Source: Acephala macrosclerotiorum (Eukaryota > Ascomycota > Leotiomycetes > Helotiales > Mollisiaceae). Taken from it: 64,000 nt of DNA. Positions 25,259-36,073 of the stretch are shown piece by piece. Location: NCBI GenBank assembly GCA_014904845.1, contig MU119330.1:1-64000 (forward strand), given 5' to 3'. Position numbers and translations under genes: made by a program. The first letter of the stretch is position 1, and every line of letters begins with the position of its first letter. The notes under the pieces are model-generated. The model worked only from the letters and a program-made list of their open reading frames with translations. It was not told the origin of the DNA and ran no database searches.

Positions 25259-26762
25259 GCGTGATGTTTTAACGAATTTTACGAGTCGCTGATGATTACG
25301 CATTCTTATTTCCAAAGTTGGTGGGATTTTTATTTTAATACTAATGGGGTACATGTGGGAGATGGAATGGGATACATATGGATGGTCTATCTGTGTTGAG
25401 CAGGAGGTGGTGTTGTGATTGAGATGGTGGAGTTATTTTTACCTGTGTGCATAGCATGGCCGGTGGAAGCGTTGCAATTTTAGAAGCTGAGTAGAAATCG
25501 GACGTCCGTATGTGTGGATGTCACTAGAGATACTAGGTGCTAGATAGTCATAGACAGATATCAAATCGGAGTAGATGAGACGATATGGGATGAGGACAAT
25601 TGGAAGCCATTTACCCCACCAATACCTAGCTCTCTTCCTGGTTTCGAGACGTGATTTGATGGAACCCTCAATAATTGTCCAAGCGGACACCTCAAAAGCA
25701 TCTTTGCTTTCCGCGTTGTTTCCCGTTGGCCAATCTTTTGAGTTGGCGTATGGAGGGTTGCTTCACTTCGCGTTTATTTGCAAGCACCCCACCCTTATGT
25801 TTTAGTTTTGAATTCCTTGTCTTTCTATTCGGTATTCTGATTATCCATCCACTTCATTCTTCAACGTCTGCGGAAGCACCCTGAGAGTTCTGTTTTGTTC
25901 TAGTCGATTTCTTATGTCAGTACTGCGTTCGTGCTAGCATTCCAGCTTCTGATATGAGATGGATCTCGGGAAATCTCCGATGATTTGGAGGCTATATACT
26001 CCGCCGAGAGGGAAGAACTCAAGGCATTACCTTCGAAATTTCTCTATGTTGAAAGTACTGTCTTAGAGGGGATGCAAAGAAGTTGCGTTGAGGGGAGAAG
26101 TATATTGCACGTGACCCTGACTAGGCGCCTCCTTTTTATATGCTCATTTGCTTTTGAGGGAAATACGGGCTAGATTGGGATTTTGTTACGAAATGAGCCT
26201 TTTGCGAGATGAATCTGTAGATAAGAGGAAGGATTTGGCTGATGGAGATGGAAGTCATGTGATGCTCTGAGCCTGTCGGGGAAAAGCGCGAGAAGGGTTT
26301 AGCGTGAGGCTAGGATAGTTAGCGTTTCCTCTCTGTCTTTGATCTCCCAATCGTTTTTATCTTCTTCAACTTCTCGATTCTCATTCGATAAAGATGCGTA
26401 CCAATCGAGAAGTATTGAGGTCCACAATCCGCAGTGGCTGTGAGTCGCTGCCCATAAGATGCGGCGGGTGTCGCGATGGCTGCATACTAGACTTGAAGAC
26501 GATGGATTGATTAGTCCACCATGCCGTGTCATCAATTCAGTGTCTGAGATGCTTTTTCTGTTCTTTGGCCACTACTCAAAATTGCTTATTTGTTGGCCCT
26601 TTTCTCATTGGTTGATTGTTCATTACTATTTGGGAACTTGCAGGCTGTCGAATTTGTCTGGCTACCCTTCTGTCTTTGATACAGCGCACTGTGAAGCAGA
26701 TCTCGTTCAAAATCACTACCACGACTACTACCCTGGCCATCACCACTGTCATTCCTCATCAA
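25259..26762. other. Intergenic region, no gene recognised
   Basis: About 1.5 kb downstream of the NUP gene and upstream of the broken HET gene. Short ORFs of 60-80 codons occur on both strands without recognisable motifs. It probably contains the HET promoter. No transposon ends seen. Confidence 0.45.
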
Positions 26763-28601
26763 ATGGAAGCGAAGAGGCAATCCTACGTTTACGAACCTCT
26801 CGATCAAGCCAATTCTTCAATCCGGCTTATTATACTTCAGCCATCTGTAGATTTCAACTTCGATGTTCATTGCGATATTTCCAATGTTTCTCTCGACACA
26901 GAACCGAAGTACGAAGCATTGTCGTACACTTGGGGCGATACCAGCGTGACGGAGACTATTTTTCTTCAAGGTCACCCATTCCAGGCAACGGTCAATTTGG
27001 TTTCGGCGCTGCGACACCTGAGACTAAAGGACCAAACTCGAACTATGTGGGTCGATGCTATCTGCGTTGATCAAGCCAATATTCTGGAGCGAGAACAACA
27101 AGTACCTTTCATGAGGAAAATCTATTCCATGGCGGAACGCGATCTACTCTGGCTTGGAGAAGACCCACATGATCATGCCGACCCAGGATTCACATTTCTC
27201 ACCTACATTAGAAATGTATACGACGATGTATATGATAAATACCAAGCCAAGACGACTGTATCTGAAGATGCCAGAAACCGTTGGGACAAGCTACCTACCC
27301 TTTTGAGCGATGATCAAGTCAACATACTCAAGAGAGTTCTGTACGATCCGCCAGTGTGGCAGAGAATCTGGGTCGTACAAGAAATAGCCTTGTCCCAGCA
27401 GGTCGATGTTCATTTTGGTTTTCGCTCGATATCTTGGAATGTGTTACAGAGCTTTAGTAGAGCCATGTACCAACTCCGGTCGGCGGGTACATGGCTTCCA
27501 GGAGAGGACCAATTCCAGGCCCTGTACTTCTTGAGAGTTCTGGTGACGACTCGCGACAGTTTTCAGGAATATCACGACTTCCAACCCATTCTCGACTTAT
27601 GGGATTCCTTTAATGACTCTCTAGCCACCAATCCTCGCGACATGATATATGCCTTGTTAGGATTAGCCGATGATGCCAGCAGGGCCATAATTCCAGATTA
27701 TACCAGGTCTACAGGAGAAGTGTTTACCGGGATAGTGCAAACGATAATCTTTCGGACGCAGACACTAGAGTGCTTATGCCTGGGACATCTCAATCCATAT
27801 CTCAAACCGACTTTGGACTTGCCATCTTGGGTTGTGAACTTTGGCGACCAAGAAGAGAGTAGTTGTCGACGCGGAAACGTTTTCTCTTTTAGAGAAGACG
27901 AATACAAGGCTTCTGGGTCTACAACTTGCTCATCTGTCACTCTGGCCAACCCCCTCGCAACCCCTCCATCGATTCTGCTCCGTGGTATCATGCTGGAAAC
28001 TATCATCGAGAAGTTTGAAATGGGAAAATTTGACCCTATGGGCTCAGGATAGGAAGGGCTAGTGAGTTTCGTCCAGAGACTGCCCGAATGGATATTTGAA
28101 GATCGTGAAGCAAGAGATCATCATTGGGGCGTCGATACATTGGCAAGGACACTGACGGCTGGTATTGTACGGCGTGTAATGTATGTGAAGGAGCCGGCGA
28201 AGCCAGAAGATATCAAAGGATTTGGAGATGCACTTTCGCGTATCCGTTCTTCCATTTACAGTCTAGGCGCTGACCATTCAGAAGAACTGGCTGACGAATC
28301 GACAACGGATGACACTGTAAAGCTGTTGCTGAGATCTATGCGTTCTCGTAGCTCCGGGTATGATTTAGCCATCGCGGAGGGAAGATTCATGGCTATGGTT
28401 CCGAGTACGGCGCAAAGAGGGGATGTGATTGTTGTTTTGTATGGTTCAAAGATACCGCATGTGCTGAGGCCGGTTGCGGGTGGGGAAGAAGGGACTTTTG
28501 AATTGGTTGGTATGGCTTATGTGCATGGATATATGTATGGGGCAGCAATTGAGCAGAGGGATGCTGGAGTGTTGAAGGAGAAGGCTTTTGTGTTGGTTTG
28601 A
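26763..28601 (+). pseudogene. HET-domain protein, one in-frame TAG
   Basis: From ATG 26763 the frame runs 429 codons to TAG at 28050-28052, then continues in the same frame for another 183 codons to TGA at 28601. HET-domain landmarks are clear: YEALSYTWGD near residue 50, MWVDAICVDQ near 95 and VWQRIWVVQEIA near 198. Later come NPRDMIYALLGLADD and, past the stop, a C-terminal part with GRFMAMVPSTAQRGDVIVVL, which is typical of the 600-700 residue HET family. CAG to TAG, a canonical RIP-type CpA-to-TpA change, would explain the stop. HET proteins trigger heterokaryon incompatibility and cell death. The HET domain itself is upstream of the stop, so a truncated product could still be made. Readthrough or mRNA editing is another possibility. 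Confidence 0.85.
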
Positions 28602-29342
28602 TATCTCGAGCTCCTCGTAACCTTTTAGCTGGAGTTGGCGAGACGGCACATGCATTATGGAATTCGAGCAAGTGAGCCCCTTCTTCGACTTCTAAGTACC
28701 GCGCCGTTAAAGATGGCGTCGACGTGTTGCTGATGACTTGCACTGAAGACCGAAGGTCCAAGCAGCCGACCTAAATATTGATTACTGAAATCAAGTGACT
28801 TGCGCGCATCTTGGCAGGGTATCTCACCCAAAAACAGACTACACAATCGATTTTCTTTCAAATCTTGCAATATTTATACCCATTTCTCTGATAGCTAATC
28901 CAACATTTATCTCCTTCGCATCCTTGCTTTACTAAAGACTATATACTCGAGGCAAAGGTTCTCCAATTATGTCGCTGGACTTAAGGGCAATAGGGAGTGC
29001 AACTTCATCTGAAAGTCTGGCAGTAGTGCAAATACACAGTATCAGAGCTCTAATTGACTGGTGAACATGAGTTCTCAAACTTGGGATGAAAGCGAGCCGA
29101 ATTTCCGCTGTTGTGTTGGACTACGCTTGCGCTAGAACTACTAACACAAGATTCTTGCTTTCCAAACTCCTACCACATCATTTTCAGCAATAAGTGGTCT
29201 TTTAAGAATTACTTCGGTTTCTCATCAAGGCGCAAGGCAGTTGGTTTTTGATAATACTCTTCAAGGCAGGCATACATACTAATACGTCTCCTTCGCTTTT
29301 TTCTCACGACACTTTTGCTTTAAAATACTAGCATTGCGCAAC
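28602..29342. other. Intergenic region, left copy of a duplicated upstream segment
   Basis: This lies upstream of the first caspase-like gene. A stretch near 29080-29130 (GGGATGAAAG, TTCCGCTG, CTACGCTTGCG) recurs in the same order near 30935-30970 upstream of the second caspase-like gene. This points to a tandem duplication that included the promoter. Confidence 0.55.
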
Positions 29343-30337
29343 ATGCCCTACGCGCAACAAGCTTCTCGACGGAACTTGCAAGATCGCGAAATACACTTGG
29401 CATACGCCGTGCTTATTAGAAGTCGAAGTCTCAGTGTTAAAGCAATGGCTGCAGTTGAGAATTACGGATACCCTTACAAGCAGGTCTACGCCATGCGTTT
29501 CTGCCGGGAAGAGCTGATAGCAACCGAATACTCCGAAAAGGTAGAGAGTATGGATATTGGTTTCAAGAAGTTCTTCGCTTTTACCTCCTCGAGTAAGATG
29601 CAACTCGAAACTAAGTCACGCGAAGACTTCGAAGCATCTCGAACCACTTTCCGGGACTGGGTTATCGATCATTTAGCATGAGGTCACCTCCTAATCGTAT
29701 ATTATATTGGCCACGTGGCACGAATAAAGATCATAGACTCGGACTTGGCCCTCAGTAAATTCACCGAAATCCATAACCGCTTCGTGCGTGATCACAAAGC
29801 TAACACCGAGATTCTCAAAGACGCATACGGAGATCAGAAAATCACCGTTGCGTATGAATACTCTTACAAAATCTTCTGCCAATCTTCTTCTGATATCGTC
29901 CTCTCCATAGACTGTTGCCGCGGCGGGCAGCTAAAAACGAACTATCAATATCGCCTAAAGTCACTAAGAAACAAGGCACAATCGACTTGATCGCAGCCTG
30001 TGGTACCCATGAATAGATTTTCAGCGGTCCGTTGTCGTTTCATTTCGCGGTGATCGTAGCACTAAGAAACTTGCCGAGAAGATACAGTTCGTTTTCGACG
30101 GCAGCGCTGTTGGTGGGGTGAATGTGCGGTTGAGTATGTTTTTTGCGCAGACTAAGTGTGATTTGGGGACGTGGAAAGATGCCGGATTTACGACGCCGAT
30201 GCTTTTAAGGTTGTTTGATGGGACGGAGGGGAGACAGTCTTCTACTTTGCTGAAGCCTTTTAGGGATGAGGGGGTGGGGGTGGGGGTGGGGGTGGGGGTG
30301 GGTGGGGAGAGGGCTTTGGTTGGGTATAGGGGTAAGT
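29343..30337 (+). pseudogene. Caspase-like (peptidase C14 type) protein, first tandem copy, broken
   Basis: The frame from 29343 contains YPYKQVYAMRFCREEL and KMQLETKSREDFEAS, then a TGA at 29679-29681. It continues in the same frame with HLLIVYYIGHVA, holding the presumed catalytic His, and IVLSIDCCRGG, holding the presumed catalytic Cys in a DxCxxG context. After a stop near 29988 the similarity to the second copy goes on through TIDLIAACGTHE, FSTAALLVG and, in another frame from 30118, PMLLRLFDGTEGRQSSTLLKPF. The parts align in order with 31362-32264. The family is the common fungal caspase-like group (ILYY.GHG...LLDCC.A). At least three stops or frame changes make it a pseudogene. An ATG at 29343 fits best, but the upstream part differs from the second copy. 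Confidence 0.7.
30268..30307 (+). repeat. G-rich hexamer repeat, possible G-quadruplex
   Basis: Successive runs of four or five G separated by single T (GGGGGT units) fill this stretch within the tail of the first caspase-like relic, where it reads Gly-Val repeated. Four or more G runs with one-base loops are the textbook pattern for a stable G-quadruplex on the + strand. The second copy of the gene lacks it. Confidence 0.8.
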
Positions 30338-30339
30338 AG

Positions 30340-31361
30340 AAGTCGGGGTGGTGTTGTTGAGGGAGAGAGGCAGTTACTTTAGAGATTATAATAGAGGAAT
30401 AGGATTTGCTTGGAATTGAGGGATCTATGGTCGAGTGTATCGCAGCTGAGGAGTGAGGCTTTCTGTGTCGAAGCTCTAGTTGCTTGCCTTGTGCAAAGGG
30501 AGTGAGTGAGTCTCATGTCAAGAATCCCACTTAGTCATTGCTAGTATCAAGTGGCCGTCATATGAGTATCGGGTGTGTCTCCAAGAGATTATTTGAAGTG
30601 TCTAAATTGGTTTGTTTGATTGCTGGAATCGTATGATACGCGCATGCGCCCTGAATACTGCGCGTGCATGTTGACTAGAAGCAAGCAATTTCCCACAGAT
30701 TTTATTATATGAATTCTCGATACTCCCGGTGCAAAACCATCAGTCATCTCATTGGTATCTTCCGTCTTGAAATTTATATACTCAAGTCAAACCCTCGCTA
30801 ATCACTGGTTCACTGCAAGAGTCATGATGAATACAGCCTCGCCTGTGCGTCTAGCATTAGAAAGGACATTTAATAGCCAGAATCACAGTCGAAGAGGAGA
30901 CTAAGACTACTAAGTCCCTGCTGTCTTTGGTAGATGGGATGAAAGTTCCGCTGCTGCTACGCTTGCGTATGCCCTAGTCACTTGATCTCTTAAGGACCAC
31001 AACCTTCCTTTCCTGCTTCATCCTCCAAACGATAACGACATCAACTTCTTCTTGACTTACGTTGGAACCTCCCCAAGGCGCGTCCGCATTGTCCTTCGGG
31101 AAAAATATTTAACGTTATACATATCAGTACGCCTGGCCCGTGATCCTTCCCGCACCGCATTTACTTCAACAGCGCCATGGAGCAACACCTTTTGCGCACA
31201 TTAATCTCCTCACCAGCGACATGACTCGAAGCTTCATACTTAGTAAGGAAGGAGTAAGTTTAATCGCAGTAATTGAAGTAAGGAATTGAGTGTAGTTCTC
31301 CACTGGCAGTCTTTTCGCCTTGAACGTGCTAACTTGCTGGTCGTAGTCGGAACTCCAAACG
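30340..31361. other. Spacer between tandem caspase-like copies
   Basis: About 1 kb. Its right part (from about 30700) resembles the upstream region of the first copy. No other gene recognised. Confidence 0.5.
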
Positions 31362-32264
31362 ATGTCCAAAGACTCAAAATATCCTTATACGCAGGTGCAT
31401 TTCTTGGGGTTCTGCTGGGACGACCCAAAACAACGTTACTTCCACAGACAAATTGAAGACGTCGAGGCGATTTTCAAGGACTTTGATTTGACCTCTATTA
31501 ATAAGATACAACTCGAGACTAAGACATTCGAAGATTTCGAAAAATCCCTGGCTATATTCGAGAGCTGGGTTACGTATCGTTCAAGACCGAACAGCCTGTT
31601 AATTTTATACTACTCTAGCCACGGTGGTATTGATGAAAAACAAAACCTAAGGATTGAACCTGAGTAAGTTGAGCTCTACTTTATGATAGTTGCTCAGCAC
31701 TAATACTTCTTTCATAGAAACGACTATGGAACCGTCCATCATTTCTGCCAGTGGCACTTCTTTTACAAAGCCTTGTGTCAGTCATGCTCCGATGTCGTTA
31801 TGCTTCTCGATGCATGTCATGCTGGTGCTGCAATTAACGAGCTCTCGACGGGTATCAAGAAGCCTTTGGGGAGAATGGACTTGATTGTTCCTTGCTCCGC
31901 GGACGAACGGACCAACGGTATCTTTCATTGGACTCTGAAGAGAAAATTAAAGGAACTACCCACAAAACATGTCTCTTTCTCTACTGCAGCTCTTATTAGT
32001 GAGATGGATTCGTGAATGGAAAGTTGTCTGATATACAACACGAACAAAGGCATCGAGTTCTACTTTGCCAAACCTCTTCTATTTCGACTATACGATGACC
32101 GTAAGCACTTGCAGCCTTCGATATTACTCAAGTCTTTTAAGACGAAGTCTCAGGTCAAGAAAGAGGTTCAGATGAAGGAAAAGGCTCAGGTCAAGGAGAA
32201 ATTACCGAATACTTGCAGAGATCTAGTCGTGTACAAACCTTATTGGTGGCAGCAGTGCTTTTGA
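31362..32264 (+). pseudogene. Caspase-like (peptidase C14 type) protein, second tandem copy, one in-frame TGA
   Basis: Exon 1 (31362-31663) and exon 2 (from 31718) join in phase across a 54-base intron (GTAAGT...CATAG). Exon 1 holds SLLILYYSSHGGI with the His-Gly catalytic motif; exon 2 holds VVMLLDACHAGAA with the DxCxAG catalytic Cys. MDLIVPCSADERTNGIF and FSTAALI follow, as in the fungal caspase-like family. TGA at 32013-32015 interrupts the frame directly before MESCLIYNTNKG, and the same frame then runs to 32264 with LLFRLYDDRKHLQPSILLKSF. One codon change (CGA to TGA) would account for the break. The first 218 codons, with both catalytic residues, could still be translated as a truncated protein of 217 residues or so. 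These proteases or pseudo-proteases are often linked with HET and NLR genes in fungi. Confidence 0.75.
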
Positions 32265-32682
32265 GTTGAGGAAACAAGAAACACGAGGGGCGGGAGGTGC
32301 AGGAATGAAAAATGCTTAGAGGTTATGGCGCTACCCAAGAATGAGCTTGTGGCGGATCAAGGATGTGGCCAATTGGGCCTCGAAAGGTTATATGTACACC
32401 CGAGGCAAGCTACCTCTTTAGCACGCTTTCTACTTGTATTTAAAGATAGGCGATCCTCCCTTAATAAGAAGCCCTCAATCGTCTTTAGTTGCAACCTCAA
32501 ACGCACCACACTTCTCTCTCCTGGCTTGGAAACAGCTTTTCCAGAAATTAGTAACATGACCGGATCTAGAATATATTCATAGTGAATGCCTGCAAGATTT
32601 TGTACACTCTGAATGTGCCTATCCTTGTACGTGTAGCAAGTACTTAGGCCTGTGTTGTGGTGATGGTGTTCGTACGTGTATA
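32265..32682. other. Intergenic spacer
   Basis: This spacer lies between the caspase-like gene and the inverted-repeat element. An 85-codon ORF at 32325-32582 has no recognisable motif and overlaps another frame on the minus strand. Nothing else seen. Confidence 0.4.
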
Positions 32683-33143
32683 TAGGGTAGTCATTAAGTC
32701 AGCAAGTTGGCGTCAATTCTGATCACTGATCATTTATTAGTTATTCAGTTGACCACTTTTGCAACTGATAATTATTTAATTGCCAGATTCTCAAATGATG
32801 TGAATGATTTGTTGAAATCGTTAAAAATCTTTTGACATTTTTGACATATTTTCCGGGGTTAATTGAAAGAGAACAAGGCTCGAAAGACCTCGGATAGTTC
32901 GAGTTCGAGTTGGACTTAAAGATTGTTTAAATACTTCCTTTCTTCGGCTCTATTATTAGTTGTGGTATGAGTAGTAGTGAGATTTTTCTTAGTATTATTC
33001 CAAAAGCTCGAAACAAAACGTAAGTTTCTCCTATTATTGGCAACTGATTGTTTAAGTTATTCAGTTTTTTATCTTATTGTTAGCTATTCAGTTGAAATAT
33101 TTCCCCGAATGAATAAAGGCTGACTGGCTTAATGACCACCCTG
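32683..33143. mobile_element. Short non-autonomous inverted-repeat element (MITE-like)
   Basis: The left end TAGGGTAGTCATTAAGTCAG and the reverse complement of the right end CAGGGTGGTCATTAAGCCAG agree at 17 of 20 positions. All three differences are C/T or G/A, with the left end carrying the T or A. The 461-base body has no ORF but repeats the word TATTCAGTT three times. TA precedes the left end, but CA follows the right end, so a TA target duplication is only half preserved. The size and ends suggest a MITE of a Tc1/mariner-like family. Confidence 0.6.
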
Positions 33144-33155
33144 CACGGTGCATAG

Positions 33156-33183
33156 AGGTGCGGGGTAAAATTACCCCGCACCT
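33156..33183. repeat. Perfect 13-base inverted repeat with two-base loop
   Basis: Arms AGGTGCGGGGTAA and TTACCCCGCACCT surround AA. The hairpin lies 12 bases beyond the right end of the inverted-repeat element and 138 bases before the intact HET gene. It could form a cruciform or a strong RNA hairpin in a leader transcript. Its role is unknown. Confidence 0.9.
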
Positions 33184-33321
33184 TTGAGCTTCTTCCCATG
33201 AAAACGCTGCATCCACAATCTTAATCTGCTTGACAACACTAGGTCAGGTGGAATTTATTGCATTGAATACCTAGGCACTTCCTGTGATGGTTTCTTCGGA
33301 CTCAGGGAAGTAAGAAGGCAA

Positions 33322-35796
33322 ATGGACACGAAGCTTTCTATACCAGGTGGACAGCGGAACTCAAGCATCGAAGTATACAAACTCGGCCTACAACACCTAG
33401 AACACTCTATCACGAGCCGGTTGACCAAGCAGGCGCCTTCATATTTTCCAGAAATTTCGGGTTCGCTCTGTCAAAGTTGTGCTGAAGTTGGCCAACGACT
33501 CCGGGATGTGAGTAGTAGTACCGCTTCGGCGGAAGCTCGAGACATCGCTCTCAGCGGAGGCTCCAGAGACGCGGTCGGGAATATTCATCTGGGAACTCTA
33601 CCTGATATCTTCGCTCAAAAAGACTGTGCTCTTTGCGCTTTGATCACAAGGCAATTTATCAGAGCGAAGCGCCGCGAAATCTACGACTACGCACGCTCGA
33701 AGGGAGAGAAGCTCGATGGATTATCACTTGAAGAGCTTCTGGGATTGGTTTATACTGAAGAATATTTCGAGCGTGAAGAGAAAAACTGGATTGAAGATCC
33801 CTTATCCTCAACCATACAGCTTTCTCTCAACACAATCGTCAACGACGGAAGGTTGTCTCTTTGGTGGCCGGAAAATGTGGCGGATGAGATCAATGACGAG
33901 CCTGCTCAGCTTCCCATGATTGCACAAGATCATCAAGCCATGTTCAAGGAATCAAAAACATGGATTCCATTACCTCGAGCTGAAGGACCCATTGAACGAG
34001 ATGTACGTGTGTTTCGGAACTGCTTCAACACTTGCATGCAAAATCATCTAGAATGCAAACAAAAAACACCAGCGTCTCGACCAACTCGGCTCATAGACAT
34101 TACAAACATGAGCGTCATTCGTATCCAACCTGGAGAAACAGCTGCATATTTCGTACTCAGCTACGTCTGGGGAAAACCACCATTCCTCCTCCTCCAAAAA
34201 TCCAACGAGAGTGAGTTCGCCAAACCAGGATCTCTATCCACCCAAGCCATACCCCAAACTATCTCCGAAGCAATAAAAATCACACGATTCTTTGGTGGTA
34301 AATATCTCTGGGTCGATGCTCTATGCATCCTTCAAGACGATACCGGGGACAAAATGTCCGAAATTGAAAGAATGCATGAGATCTATGCTCAAGCGGACCT
34401 GACGATCGTTGCCGCGACTGGAGACGGCGCGAACTCTTCATTACTGGACATAGATCCTGTTTTTAGGGATGAAGGCGTGCATGTCATAGATGGGAAACGA
34501 TTCACGGTTGATGCGAGGGAGATGCGAGAAGTTGTTGAGTTCTCAACTTGGTTTACGCGCGGGTGGACCTTCCAGGAACTCGTTTTCTCGAATAGGCTTT
34601 TGTACTTCACTCCAGAGAGGACGTACTTCTCTTGCGGAGTAGGGAACTGGAGCGAAGATTTTCCTTTTGACGATAACCTCTCTGTGGAGGACTATAAAGG
34701 CAAATTTTTCGATGAAGACCCAAAACTCGGATTCGACTTCCAGGATAAACTTGATTCGTTTGAGAATTATAGCTCTATGGCTACTAGGATATCTACCAGA
34801 AATTTCACGAAAGAATCGGATATTTTGGATGCGTGTCGAGGATTTTATACGGGGATTCTGCTGGGAAATTTGGGAGGGTCGGTATGTGGGCTTCCGGCTG
34901 CGTGTTTTGAATTTGCGACGATGTGGCAACCAGATGGGAATCTAAGGAGACGGAGAGTTGAGGGAGATAAGATACTGTTCCCTTCTTGGTCTTGGTCTGG
35001 ATGGGTGGGTGTGATTGACTATCCGCTTCTTTCTGGGCCGGGGAAGTTTGGAGTGAGGAGAGAGATTTCTTGGGCGGCATTTGAAGTGCGTGAAAGTACT
35101 GACGATGGTAATGGATGTTTACTCGAACACGTAATTCCCTCGACTGCTGCTTCTTCAACTTCAGGGGAAGTGAATACACCATGGATGGATCCAGCATCGC
35201 ATCTTAATATTACAAGCCGAGAATGGAAATACGAATCGAAGACACTCAAAATCTCAGGCACAGACTCTCGAAATACCAGTAGGGAGGACTCAGAGAAGAT
35301 CATACTGCAGCATTTCATTGGACCCAGCATCCTAATCTTTAAAACAGCATCCATAACCTGCTCCCTTACCGAAACCACCGCCCCCCCTCTCTCCCACCGC
35401 AAAAACCTCAAACACTTCTCCATCACCATTTCATCCTCCTCATCCACCAACACCCACATCGGCGAACTCAAAATCGACACCTCAACCTTTGGCACCCTAT
35501 GCTCCACCATGAGGCTAGACCTAGGCTCAGTAGAACTAATCTCTCTCTTCTCTATTGATTTCTCGAGCCAGGCAATGAAAGACCTCCTATGGATGAATTC
35601 ATTGAGTAAAATTGGGATCTTCTCGAAGGAGTTTGCGGATATGGTGGATGGTATGGAGGAAGGGGGGAGATGGATGAAAGCTGTTATGTGGATTCGTTGG
35701 GAGGAGGGGATTGCGAGGAGGGTGGCTGTTGGATGGGTTAGTGCTGAAGGGTTTGAGGCTGCCGGGATGAAGGAGAGGGAGGTTGTTCTTGGTTGA
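33322..35796 (+). CDS. HET-domain protein, intact
   Basis: A single uninterrupted frame of 824 residues. The N-terminal region has CQSC near residue 51 and CALC near 101, a cysteine pattern often seen before HET domains. The HET core follows: YFVLSYVWGKP near residue 276, YLWVDALCILQDD near 328, the EIYAQADLTIVAA stretch and RGWTFQELVFSNRLLYFT near 413. The C-terminal part contains FPSWSWSGWVG, the usual end of the conserved region, followed by a divergent tail. It is the only member of the accessory island that appears complete. Members act in vegetative incompatibility and cell death upon recognition of non-self. A mobile element and a hairpin lie directly upstream and might affect expression. 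The start at 33322 is the first ATG of the frame. Confidence 0.9.
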   Translation: MDTKLSIPGGQRNSSIEVYKLGLQHLEHSITSRLTKQAPSYFPEISGSLCQSCAEVGQRLRDVSSSTASAEARDIALSGGSRDAVGNIHLGTLPDIFAQKDCALCALITRQFIRAKRREIYDYARSKGEKLDGLSLEELLGLVYTEEYFEREEKNWIEDPLSSTIQLSLNTIVNDGRLSLWWPENVADEINDEPAQLPMIAQDHQAMFKESKTWIPLPRAEGPIERDVRVFRNCFNTCMQNHLECKQKTPASRPTRLIDITNMSVIRIQPGETAAYFVLSYVWGKPPFLLLQKSNESEFAKPGSLSTQAIPQTISEAIKITRFFGGKYLWVDALCILQDDTGDKMSEIERMHEIYAQADLTIVAATGDGANSSLLDIDPVFRDEGVHVIDGKRFTVDAREMREVVEFSTWFTRGWTFQELVFSNRLLYFTPERTYFSCGVGNWSEDFPFDDNLSVEDYKGKFFDEDPKLGFDFQDKLDSFENYSSMATRISTRNFTKESDILDACRGFYTGILLGNLGGSVCGLPAACFEFATMWQPDGNLRRRRVEGDKILFPSWSWSGWVGVIDYPLLSGPGKFGVRREISWAAFEVRESTDDGNGCLLEHVIPSTAASSTSGEVNTPWMDPASHLNITSREWKYESKTLKISGTDSRNTSREDSEKIILQHFIGPSILIFKTASITCSLTETTAPPLSHRKNLKHFSITISSSSSTNTHIGELKIDTSTFGTLCSTMRLDLGSVELISLFSIDFSSQAMKDLLWMNSLSKIGIFSKEFADMVDGMEEGGRWMKAVMWIRWEEGIARRVAVGWVSAEGFEAAGMKEREVVLG

Positions 35797-36073
35797 TGAG
35801 TTTTTTACAGGGAGGTTTCGAATGCCAGGGATATAGGTAACTGGGATTGGGGATAGTGGTTCGAGAATTTGAGGGTTATAAGCGAGAGGGCGCTCTAGGC
35901 TTATCCGCTGTCATTTAGCAAGCTTTTAGCGAGTTTTAGGGGGTCAATCGCTAAATTTCCAGGCTCTCGCCCTCTGAATTCTGCATCAATTCATCAAACT
36001 AGTGTCTATGTGCCCAAATTCTGCTTATCAACCCAATAAGAACCTGTGTTGTTAACAAGTCATACGTCATATG
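35797..36073. other. Intergenic spacer between convergent genes
   Basis: This lies between the 3' ends of the intact HET gene and the minus-strand Clr5 relic. Short near-repeats of TTTAGC and CGAG occur near 35900-35950. Nothing else seen. Confidence 0.4.

Noticed and set aside
26616..26762. Upstream extension of the broken HET gene by 49 codons
   Set aside because: The extension has no HET similarity and a different composition; ATG 26763 fits the usual distance to the HET core.
13854..32264. Use of TGA or TAG as a sense codon in this organism
   Set aside because: Intact genes in the same window (COX10, the transporters, the oxidase, the 824-residue HET gene) have no internal TGA or TAG and end normally, so the stops in the broken genes are not explained by a different genetic code.
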